A DNA stretch of 64,000 nt from Gillisia sp. CAL575 (GTDB lineage Bacteria; Bacteroidota; Bacteroidia; Flavobacteriales; Flavobacteriaceae), in contig NZ_APHJ01000021.1 in NCBI RefSeq assembly GCF_000403785.1, forward strand, positions 671,796-735,795, written 5' to 3'. Below the pieces are notes generated by a model, which was not told the DNA's origin, searched no databases, and worked only from the letters and a program-made list of their open reading frames with translations. Both the position numbers and the translations under genes were made by a program. Of the stretch, positions 36,893 through 44,179 are shown piece after piece. Positions within the stretch are counted from its first letter, which is position 1, and the number at the start of each line of letters is the position of its first letter.

Positions 36893-36925
36893 AAGGCTTC
36901 CGAGAGATCGGGAGCCTTCTTTGTT
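36893..36925 (+). terminator. Element-borne terminator downstream of the tRNA
   Basis: Stem AAGGCTTCCG (36893-36902) / CGGGAGCCTT (36909-36918) with one G-U pair and a 6-base loop, then a weak T-rich tail. It lies inside the element, 12 bases from attL, and replaces the original terminator, now beyond attR. Confidence 0.6.
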
Positions 36926-36930
36926 GGAGG

Positions 36931-36952
36931 TGGGTACAACATAGGTACAACA
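36931..36952 (+). repeat. Left 22-bp arm-type repeat (two GGTACAAC motifs)
   Basis: Contains GGTACAAC twice with an 11-bp period. The whole 22 bp recurs exactly at 56937-56958, next to the integrase start. Paired short repeats inside both ends of a tRNA-integrated element are the expected form of integrase arm-binding sites. Confidence 0.7.
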
Positions 36953-37491
36953 TTATTTTTGGCAAAAACTTTTCTATTTTATTTCTGTTATTTTTAATTG
37001 GAAAAGCAGATGCTTTGTTGGAATAATTTATTCTAAATGTTGAGAATGTATAAGCCGGGTTGGAGGTCATAAATCTTTTATCTCGAGTAAGAGAAAGTAT
37101 AGAGCACTTTAAACAACATTATCTTTTTCCGACTTTCTCACGTTGTTGATTCCTTTTTAGACTTCAATCTTAATTTCTGTGTTTATTCAAGTACAGAGGA
37201 TTCAATTATTTTCCTAATATTCTTAAGACTATTGCTTCTGATTATGAAGTGATGTCAATTTTCTTCGTTTCAAATTAATATTTTGGATTACCGATCAATA
37301 AAATTTTCATTTTGTAGCAACTAGTATCATATCATTTCTTCGAAATGCTACATTATTGATTAATCAATAAATTCATTGATTTATTAAAAATTATTCAAGT
37401 TTTTATTTTTAATGTAGTTAAAATTTCATTTGTCAAGATTTAATTTCATTCTTCTCAGGTAGTTTGTTCCATAAACTAAAAATTAATAATT
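36953..37491. other. Non-coding left end of the element
   Basis: About 540 AT-rich bases with no credible gene; short frames on the minus strand only reflect the att/arm DNA. It probably carries further integrase or excisionase contacts and the promoter of the HTH gene. No strong hairpin seen. Confidence 0.4.
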
Positions 37492-37782
37492 ATGGATGAA
37501 AACAAAAGAGTTGAGGATCTACTTAAAGATATTAAGGGCCTCTTAGCCTCCAACAAGAAAATCTTGAACGTGGAAGATCTAGCACAATATACTGGACTTT
37601 CCAAAAGCAAAATCTACAAGCTTACCCATTTAAAGCTGATCCCAACCGGAAACAATCCAAACATCAGGCAGAAGTTTTTTGATAAAGAAAGGATTGATGC
37701 TTGGCTTCTTGGAGAACCAAATCTTTCCGATGAGTTTCTTGAAAAGGAGTTTAATAAGAAGCTACTATCAAACAGAAAATAA
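37492..37782 (+). CDS. Helix-turn-helix protein (AlpA/HTH_17 excisionase-like)
   Basis: 96-aa DNA-binding protein. Residues 24-75 form a MerR/AlpA-like winged helix: ILNVEDLAQYTGLSKSKIYKLTHLKLIPT, then RQKFFDKERIDAWLLG, the standard wing and helix of HTH_17 proteins. In Bacteroidota elements this gene normally sits just inside the att site before the replication genes and acts as excisionase or regulator. That role is by family and position. Confidence 0.85.
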   Translation: MDENKRVEDLLKDIKGLLASNKKILNVEDLAQYTGLSKSKIYKLTHLKLIPTGNNPNIRQKFFDKERIDAWLLGEPNLSDEFLEKEFNKKLLSNRK

Positions 37783-37801
37783 TTCGAAAACACCGTCCAA
37801 G

Positions 37802-39010
37802 ATGAAAAAGACTTCTTACATCCGCGTGGGTACTTGCTATTATAAAATAGTACATGTGCCATCAATCTCAGGAAATTTCAATAAAATCATAGTTCCTTGG
37901 AAGATCGAAGCTCTTAGGACTGATCATGGTAAAGATTTTATAGGAAATATCAAAAAATTCGATGGCTTTGCGTGCATCCCAAGCCATCATGATTTTAAAC
38001 AAGAACTCTATGGATTTTACAATACCTATAGTCCCTTATCCAATAATCCAAAGGAAGGAAAGGTCGATTATTCGTTGCAATTGTTAAAACACATTTTTGG
38101 GAAGCAATTCGAATTAGGGCTAGACTATTTACAATTATTATATTCCAAGCCTACTCAGGTTTTGCCAATTTTATGTTTAGTTTCGAAAGAAAGGGTTACG
38201 GGTAAAACAACCTTCCTTAAATGGTTAAAAACCATTTTTGAAAACAATCTCACATATTTGAACAATGATGATTTTAGCAGTCAGTTTAATTCAGATTGGA
38301 CTAATAAATTACTGATCTGTATAGATGAAGTCCTGTTCAATAAGGAAGAGCTTACAGAGCGAATTAAATATTTGAGCACCACCAATTTTAATAAACTGGA
38401 GGCTAAAGGAAAGGATAAGCGGGAAGTGGAATTCTTTGGAAAGTTCATTCTCTGCAGCAATAACGAAGATAATTTTATTAAGATCGATAGCGATGAAACC
38501 CGTTTTTGGGTTCTAAAAATTCCTTCCCTCAAAAAAGAAGAAACCAATTTTTTAGATCATTTAGAGACAGAAATACCAGCATTTTTAAATTTTTTACAGA
38601 ATCGCCAGTTAGTTACCAAGCATAAAACACGCATGTGGTTTTCTGCCGAAGAAATTAAAACCGAGGCATTGGTAAATCTAATGCAAAATAATCGAAACAG
38701 AGTAGAAAAGGAACTGGCCAGTATGATCTTAAGCGCGATGGAAACTTTTGAGGTGGATGAAATAGACCTTTGTCCATTAGATGCGCTGCAAGTCTTGAGC
38801 CGTACACGGGTTAAAACTGATCTGACCCATTTGCGACAAATTCTCAAAAAAGATTGGAAACTAATTAATCAGGACAATTCACTAACCTACAAAAAAATGA
38901 TCATTTGGCAAGATGGAGGTTTGGGATTGATTGATGCCGTTGGGAGATACTATACAGTAAGAAAATCATTTTTATCCAAGAATTTTAGCGAAAAACTGAA
39001 CGATATCTGA
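37802..39010 (+). CDS. Element-encoded helicase, primase-helicase (DUF5906/SF3-like) family
   Basis: 402-aa protein starting at ATG 37802, 19 bases after the HTH gene; the frame is open further upstream to 37679 but overlaps that gene. The central region reads as an SF3-like ATPase: Walker A in SKERVTGKTTFLKWLK near residue 134, Walker B-like LLICIDEVLF near 175, sensor-type FGKFILCSNNEDNF near 218 and an arginine in DETRFWVL. The C-terminal part has a winged-helix feel (LDALQVLSRTRVKTDLTHLRQIL). It is likely to unwind DNA at the element's replication origin, working with the primase that follows. Confidence 0.75.
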   Translation: MKKTSYIRVGTCYYKIVHVPSISGNFNKIIVPWKIEALRTDHGKDFIGNIKKFDGFACIPSHHDFKQELYGFYNTYSPLSNNPKEGKVDYSLQLLKHIFGKQFELGLDYLQLLYSKPTQVLPILCLVSKERVTGKTTFLKWLKTIFENNLTYLNNDDFSSQFNSDWTNKLLICIDEVLFNKEELTERIKYLSTTNFNKLEAKGKDKREVEFFGKFILCSNNEDNFIKIDSDETRFWVLKIPSLKKEETNFLDHLETEIPAFLNFLQNRQLVTKHKTRMWFSAEEIKTEALVNLMQNNRNRVEKELASMILSAMETFEVDEIDLCPLDALQVLSRTRVKTDLTHLRQILKKDWKLINQDNSLTYKKMIIWQDGGLGLIDAVGRYYTVRKSFLSKNFSEKLNDI

Positions 39011-39214
39011 TGAGCGGTTGATAACCTTGAAGAGCCTTTTTTTATGGATGTTGTTTTAAGGTTTTCATCATTTTTGATATTTTGAGAAATAAGTGGAGGA
39101 GAAATGCTTATAGGTATCTCTTTTTTTGATGAATGATGAGAGATAAAGAATAGGACTAGTGATACCAAGGGTTTGATCGCTCATCGTTTTCTCATCAAAA
39201 AAAACAGTGATGAG
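39009..39214. repeat. Cluster of GATGAG motifs between helicase and primase genes
   Basis: GATGAG or its complement CTCATC occurs at 39009-39014, 39135-39140, 39180-39185, 39191-39196 and 39209-39214, with a near match TCATCA at 39065. The first and third extend to an inverted pair GATGAGCG/CGCTCATC. Possible iterons of a replication origin, but the motif is short and spacing irregular. Confidence 0.25.
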
Positions 39215-39250
39215 TAGGTATAATTTTATTTAGATGTATTTGGAAAAATA

Positions 39251-40156
39251 ATGCTAATGAAAAAAAAAGAATTTTCACGGATAACCTGCGAAAGAGCCCG
39301 AAATCTTTCCATCGTAAAAACGCTGGCAAGCTTCGGGCACTTTCCAAGCAGGACTACGGAGAAAGAAGCCTGGTTTCTGAGTCCCCTTCGGTCAGAAACG
39401 CAGGCCTCTTTCAAGGTTTCTTTGCTTTTGAACAAATGGTATGACCATGGACTAGGAACAGGCGGAAACGGGCTTGATTTGGTTCTGGTGATGAAAAACT
39501 GTTCAGTTAAAGAAGCACTAGATCTTCTAAGTAAAGAAAAGGACTTCTTTTTTTTTCAGCAGCACATCATAAAAAAGGAAACAAGTCCCAATATTGAAAT
39601 TATAGAAGTGAAACCCATCCAACATTTGGCGTTGATTCAATATTTGAAAGCTAGAATGATTTCGATACAAACAGCAAACTTGTACTGCAAAGAAGTTACT
39701 TATCAAATTGAGGGGAAATCCTGTTTCTCCATCGGTCTTCAAAATAAAGATGGAGGTTGGGAACTTCGCAACAAATTTTTTAAAATCTCCAGTTCTCCCA
39801 AAGCCTATACCTATTTGAACAAGCATTCAGAGCAAATGATAGTTTTGGAAGGGATGTTTGATCTTTTATCCATGGCTGAGTTATTTCCAGAGGCACTAAA
39901 AAGCTCCGATGTGATTGTTTTAAACTCGCTCTCTTTTTTACAAGCAGTTTCGGAATTGTTTGAAAATTATAAGGAAGTTGATTTGTATTTGGATCATGAT
40001 GAGCCGGGAAGAATTAATTCTAAGGAACTAACCGATTGATATTCCAATGTGAAGGATAAAAGTAAATGTTACATAGGTTATAAGGATCTGAATGAGCAAC
40101 TGATCTCAATTAGAAAAGAAAAAGAATTGACTAACAAAATTAAAAAACTCCGGTGA
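39251..40156 (+). pseudogene. Toprim-type DNA primase with in-frame TGA near its C-terminus
   Basis: The product is a CHC2/toprim mobile-element primase: an N-terminal ligand-less zinc-finger-like region (SIVKTLASFGHFPSRTTEKEAWFLSPLR, SFKVSLLLNKWYDHGLGTGGNGLDLVLVM) and a toprim domain with MIVLEGMFDLLSMAELF and DLYLDHDEPG. A TGA at 40037-40039 (codon 263) stops it at 262 aa. The same frame continues for 38 more codons to a second stop at 40154-40156 and reads YKDLNEQL, which resembles the YKDLNE motif normal at the end of such primases. A single substitution would restore a 301-codon gene. The shortened protein still has both domains, so residual function is possible. Confidence 0.75.
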
Positions 40157-40178
40157 ACGCCCAAAGGGAGAATTTCAT

Positions 40179-40409
40179 TTGGAGAAGCAAAGCAAGATGT
40201 GTCATTGTCATGACAATCTTGCTTTGCTCCCGGAGGTTGCAAAGATTTTAAAAGAAAAAATGAAACGGGAATACATCCAGATACGCTGCTCGATTTACGA
40301 GAAAAAGTTGCTCCAAAAAAGAGAGGCCCGGGCTGGAATTTCCCCTTCTGAGTACCTTCGCTGCACCTCTTTTGAAAACAGTAATCTTGAACAGACTAAT
40401 ATAAAATAA
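40179..40409 (+). CDS. MobC-like mobilisation protein, probably truncated
   Basis: 76 aa; the recognisable part is MKREYIQIRCSIYEKKLLQKREARAGISPSEYLR in the middle, split here as KREYIQIRCSIYEKK then ARAGISPSEYLR, a ribbon-helix-helix-like relaxosome accessory pattern. Homologues usually continue for another 50 or more residues after the SEYLR helix, whereas this frame stops soon after. The true start may be the ATG at 40260. In intact elements this gene precedes a relaxase; none follows. Confidence 0.55.
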   Translation: MEKQSKMCHCHDNLALLPEVAKILKEKMKREYIQIRCSIYEKKLLQKREARAGISPSEYLRCTSFENSNLEQTNIK

Positions 40410-40486
40410 AATGTGCTCAAAATTGAAAACTTCATTTTTCAACATGGAGGTTTTTAGTTCTCTTTTTCATGAGTTGTAAACGAAGG

Positions 40487-40540
40487 AAAATGAGAAGCAA
40501 GAGGATAACACGCTGCGCGTTGTTAGGTTGTTCTCATTTT
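40487..40540. repeat. Long hairpin downstream of the MobC relic
   Basis: Outer stem AAAATGAGAA (40487-40496) / TTCTCATTTT (40531-40540) is perfect; inner stem AACACGC (40507-40513) / GCGTTGTT (40517-40524) has one bulge. It could be a terminator or part of a transfer origin. Confidence 0.5.
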
Positions 40541-40682
40541 ATAATAAGTATTTGATTTACAGTGATTTATGATTTAATCTAGGATTCTGCACGAACCACC
40601 TCATGATACCTTTTACAGTAAATGCTTGGCAGTCCCTATAAACAGTACAACCAATTATCCTAATCTTTAAAAAATAAATACC

Positions 40683-41044
40683 ATGAGCAGGAATTTCTCC
40701 CGAATTAACTTCCATACTGAAACGGTGGAACGCTTTAAAAAACACGCCATAGAAAATGAGGTAAATTATACCGAAACCTTAGAAGCGATGTTGGATTTTT
40801 TTGACCACAATTTCATCTCTCCCTTCGAACCTTTCCCTCTTACCAATTATAGATTGCTAAATATTTTTAATAACGAATGGATGCGCTTGAAGTATTGTTG
40901 CGCAAAATGGAACGAGAAAGTTTAGAGCCAACGCTTAAAATATTGCTTGATCTTATAAAATTGGCAGACCCCAAAAATAAGTTCCGATATCTTGAAAAGA
41001 AAGCCTATGAAGAGGACGATACGCATCCCGATTTCTATAAATAA
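40683..41044 (+). pseudogene. BfmA/BtgA-type mobilisation protein broken by a frameshift
   Basis: The first frame gives MSRNFSRINFHTETVERF..., then ETLEAMLDFFDHNFISPFEPF, the conserved N-terminal half of BfmA-family mobilisation proteins of Bacteroidota. At about 40865-40880 this frame turns into unrelated sequence (NNEWMRLKYCCAKW) and stops at 40925. Another frame picks up at once with RMDALEVLLRKMERESLEPTL and runs to a stop at 41042-41044, matching the expected helix of the family. The two halves are offset by a non-multiple of three, so a small indel has inactivated the gene unless this is a sequencing error. Confidence 0.75.
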
Positions 41045-41120
41045 CAAAGTTGTTTTAAAATACCGTCTTGGTTTAAATAAAAAAAATAATCATATAAACC
41101 AAAAATAGCAATGCGCCCTA

Positions 41121-41168
41121 TGCTGTTTTTACTTAACGCTTATCTTCCCGAACGCTATAAAAACAGCA
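41121..41168. repeat. 11-bp inverted repeat with 26-base loop (oriT candidate)
   Basis: TGCTGTTTTTA (41121-41131) pairs perfectly with TAAAAACAGCA (41158-41168). The loop carries AACGC twice. It lies directly after the mobilisation gene relic. It might be a transfer origin or a structured regulator; no relaxase remains to test against. Confidence 0.4.
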
Positions 41169-41333
41169 CAGGATCCACGCGCAGGTAAGTTATGGTAGAT
41201 GAGGGGCTATGAAATAGTAACATTCTAATTTCAATTATGACTTCTGATCCAGCTCCTAAAGATTGGTGATGATAATAGTGAAAAAAGTTATGTTGATTTT
41301 GAATATTTTAGACATGAGTAAATCATCAATATT

Positions 41334-42434
41334 ATGAGAAATAAGTTTTCAAGAGAGGAGTTTTTTGATTTATGTTGGGAGAAGAGTATTGTATGGTTTT
41401 GTAAGAGCTATTCCTTAACCTACCAAGAATTTAAAAGTATTTGTGAAAAACACAAAATCCCTTTACCCCCTAATGGCTACTGGATGAAAAGAAAATATGG
41501 AAAAGCGATTAGCAAACCAAAATTGCCAAACATGCCAGATGCGGATGATGTAGAGCTGCAGATTCGAACTAGCGAAAATTCAAAAAATTTTAAACCTGCA
41601 GAAAAGCTGAAGACTATAAATGATGATCATAAGATCTTTGATTTAGAAGTTCCCAAAAGAATACCTAAAAATCCTGATCCGATCATTATGGAAATGCTTT
41701 CGGATAATCCGAAATTACATCCGGTTGTTAATAATGTTTGGAATTATACTAAAAGATATGACTACGGAAGAATTTCAGTCACTGCTTCTGAAAAGCCATA
41801 TAAAAGAGCTTTATGTTTTCTAAACACTTTTATTACCGTGATGAAGGCTAGGGGACATTATTTTCTATTCTGTTATGGAAACTCATATGTAGTTATTGAA
41901 GGGATCGAATTTGCTATTAGAATGAGGGAAAGGTCAAAAAGAATTTACGAGATTGAAAATTCAGGATACCGAAGCAGTAAATTAGAATCTATTGGTCTTC
42001 TTAGTTTTTTAGCTGGAGAATATTCTGGAAAAGAATGGCAGGAGACTACAAGTAAAACTCTTGCGGAAAAATTACCACTCATTATTAAATATTTGGAAGA
42101 TATAGCGAAGGAAAAACGGGAATGGCATAGGGAAAATGAAATTCGATTAAAAAAGGAAGCTGTTGAAAAGAAAAAGCAGGAAGAAATAGAAAAGTTGCAA
42201 AAGGAAGAAATCTCAATGCTATCTTTAATAAAACAAAAGTCTGATCTCTGGCATGAAGCTAATAAACTGCGGACTTTTTTGAATGAGTATGAAAAGAAAG
42301 TTGAACTATCAGATGAAACAAAAGAACAGATATCATTTGGTTTAAGAAAAGCTGACTGGTTGGATCCTCTAAGCCAAAAGGAGGATGAGCTTTTTAGAGA
42401 TTTTGATCCTTATAAACTTTTAAAAAGTCTCTAA
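41334..42434 (+). CDS. Uncharacterised HTH/coiled-coil protein of mobile elements
   Basis: 366 aa, no enzyme motif seen. The N-terminal 60 residues, REEFFDLCWEKSIVWF then LTYQEFKSICEKHKIPLPPNGYW, belong to a widespread pattern (REELYELVW...K.C....IP.P..GYWAK.) found in uncharacterised proteins, often in accessory DNA, and look like a helix-turn-helix. The middle part (about 140-250) is probably globular. From about 255 to 330 a run rich in K and E (KEKREWHRENEIRLKKEAV and so on) predicts a coiled coil. No membrane segment or signal. It stands alone between mobilisation relics and the ATPase and looks like cargo. Function unknown. Confidence 0.7.
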   Translation: MRNKFSREEFFDLCWEKSIVWFCKSYSLTYQEFKSICEKHKIPLPPNGYWMKRKYGKAISKPKLPNMPDADDVELQIRTSENSKNFKPAEKLKTINDDHKIFDLEVPKRIPKNPDPIIMEMLSDNPKLHPVVNNVWNYTKRYDYGRISVTASEKPYKRALCFLNTFITVMKARGHYFLFCYGNSYVVIEGIEFAIRMRERSKRIYEIENSGYRSSKLESIGLLSFLAGEYSGKEWQETTSKTLAEKLPLIIKYLEDIAKEKREWHRENEIRLKKEAVEKKKQEEIEKLQKEEISMLSLIKQKSDLWHEANKLRTFLNEYEKKVELSDETKEQISFGLRKADWLDPLSQKEDELFRDFDPYKLLKSL

Positions 42435-42488
42435 ACCAAGACTTTTCATTTATTCAAATTCTCTCAAAAAATAATCAGATAAATGTTT

Positions 42489-42553
42489 AATGAACACAAA
42501 CGTTCATTATATTTTAGTGTTCATTGTCACTGAACAGTGCAAAACAATGAACA
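42489..42553. promoter_or_regulatory. Nested TGTTCATT-type inverted repeats upstream of the ATPase gene
   Basis: AATGAAC (42489-42495) / GTTCATT (42502-42508), and next to it TGTTCATTGT (42518-42527) / ACAATGAACA (42544-42553), a perfect 10-bp pair whose loop holds CACT-GAAC-AGTG. The same TTCATT core is used in all arms. Probable operator or RNA structure. Confidence 0.5.
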
Positions 42554-42645
42554 AAAGAGATTATGTTTGGTGAGGATTACTTTATTCACGAAGTTACCCC
42601 AAGGTTAAATCAGTTCATAAATCTTCAATAACACATGTTAATTTG

Positions 42646-42697
42646 ATATTTGGGGATTACAATCCTTAAAAAATAGTATATTTGGGGATTACATTCC
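42646..42697 (+). repeat. Two 20-bp direct repeats before the ATPase start
   Basis: ATATTTGGGGATTACAATCC (42646-42665) and ATATTTGGGGATTACATTCC (42678-42697), one mismatch, 32-bp period. The second ends 6 bases from the ATG. Both contain TATTTGGGG, and the spacing suggests a repeated operator or duplicated promoter. Confidence 0.65.
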
Positions 42698-42703
42698 CTA
42701 AAG

Positions 42704-43819
42704 ATGATTAAAAGAGATTTAGAAAAGAAGATTATAAACCGTTTTGGAACCGGCAAAGCAATTCTATTAATTGGTCCACGTCAAGTTGGTAAAACTACAC
42801 TTTTCAATAAGTTACTGGAAGGAAAAGAATATCTCTTTTTGAATGGTGATGATCCAACCGTGAGAAAATTAATCTCCAACCCGAATTTAGAACAACTCAA
42901 AAATATTATTGGGAACAATAAAATTGTGTTCATAGATGAAGCGCAGCGGATTGATAACATAGGGCTAACACTAAAACTCATTACAGATCAACTTCAATCT
43001 GTTCAATTACTTGTGAGCGGCTCATCTGCCTTCGAGTTAAATAACCAGACACAAGAACCATTAACCGGAAGAAAATGGGAATATCAGCTTTATCCTATTT
43101 CTTGGGGTGAATTCGAATCGAACGTTGGGTACCTTAAAGCTGAACAACAGCTTGAGCTACGAGTTATTTATGGGATGTACCCAGATGTTATTAATAATTT
43201 TGGAGATGAAAAAGAAATTCTAAAGCAATTAACAGATAGTTACTTGTACAAAGATCTTCTTAGTTATGGTGGAATTAGAAAGCCTGAAATCCTTGAAAAA
43301 TTATTACGCGCTTTGGCTTTTCAAATAGGAAGCGAGGTAAGTTATAATGAATTAGCACAGCTATTAGGAATAGATAAAAAAACTGTTTCGAATTATATAG
43401 ACTTATTATGCCAAGCATATGTGGTTTTCAAACTTCCAAGTTTTAGTAAGAATTTACGTAACGAGATCAAGACCAATCAAAAAATATATTTTTATGATAC
43501 TGGTGTTAGAAACATGATTATTGGAGATTTAAATCCTTTAGAAGTTCGTCAGGACAAAGGCAATCTTTGGGAAAATTTTTTAATAGCAGAACGATTGAAG
43601 CACAATGCCTACAATGGTTCATTAGCCAAAGCCTATTTTTGGAGAACCGTGCAGCAGCAAGAAATTGATTATGTAGAGGAGGATGCGGGGACAATTACTG
43701 GTATTGAAATAAAGTGGAATCCAAAAAGCAAAGTGAAAATCCCTAAAACGTTTGTGGAAGCTTATAATACAGAAGTAAAAGTAATTACAAATGAAAATTT
43801 CAGGGAGTTTTTAAAATAG
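42704..43819 (+). CDS. AAA+ ATPase with DUF4143 domain
   Basis: 371 aa. AAA_14 ATPase module at about 1-160 with Walker A GPRQVGKTTL (24-33), Walker B KIVFIDEAQRI (about 73-83) and LLVSGSSAFEL; then DUF4143 from about 190, with a winged-helix segment SYNELAQLLGIDKKTVSNYIDLL and a nuclease-like core FYDTGVRNMIIG, NLWENFLIAERLK, FWRTVQQQEIDYVEE, ITGIEIKWNPKSK. The last part has the D/E-x-K and E-I-K pattern of PD-(D/E)XK-like folds. The family is common in accessory regions and its biological role is unsettled. Single-gene unit with unusual repeats in front of it. Confidence 0.9.
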   Translation: MIKRDLEKKIINRFGTGKAILLIGPRQVGKTTLFNKLLEGKEYLFLNGDDPTVRKLISNPNLEQLKNIIGNNKIVFIDEAQRIDNIGLTLKLITDQLQSVQLLVSGSSAFELNNQTQEPLTGRKWEYQLYPISWGEFESNVGYLKAEQQLELRVIYGMYPDVINNFGDEKEILKQLTDSYLYKDLLSYGGIRKPEILEKLLRALAFQIGSEVSYNELAQLLGIDKKTVSNYIDLLCQAYVVFKLPSFSKNLRNEIKTNQKIYFYDTGVRNMIIGDLNPLEVRQDKGNLWENFLIAERLKHNAYNGSLAKAYFWRTVQQQEIDYVEEDAGTITGIEIKWNPKSKVKIPKTFVEAYNTEVKVITNENFREFLK

Positions 43820-44179
43820 AGAACTTCGATATTAATACTTCCTCTGCAATTTAAAAAATATCAGCACCGCTAACTAAGTTTAAATTAAAGGACCGGATAT
43901 TTTTATTGTGTGGACTTTTAGGATTTTAATTTGCAGCATAGTAAGACCTACTAAAATTTCTAATTCTAGTCTAATTATTGGTATCATTCCTCAAATGAAG
44001 TTTAAGATCGATTGATTAATACAAGCATACTAATATAGCAATATTCATTTAAAAAATCAAAAAACAAAAAAGGTCAGTTTTTTAAATTGATACCTTATAG
44101 TTATCAATTATTCATAATATTAGTCCTAAAACGTATGGAAAAATTGAATTACTTTGTTCTAAATTAATTTTGATATGAT
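43820..44179. other. Intergenic region before hutH
   Basis: 360 AT-rich bases, no credible gene. It marks the change from the replication/mobilisation half to the metabolic cargo half of the element and should carry the hut promoter. No exact TAnnTTTG box or clear palindrome was found near 44100-44170. Confidence 0.4.

Noticed and set aside
36882..37070. Minus-strand frame at the left end whose product shares MLYLCCT with the frame in front of the integrase
   Set aside because: The similarity is only the 22-bp arm repeat being translated in both places. No start signal or domain supports a gene.
42646..42697. CRISPR array
   Set aside because: Only two copies with a 12-bp gap and one mismatch, no spacers of proper length and no cas genes anywhere in the window.
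42704..43819. Toxin of a toxin-antitoxin pair or a defence ATPase
   Set aside because: No small partner gene adjoins it, and AAA-DUF4143 proteins occur widely without such partners. Left as ATPase of unknown role.
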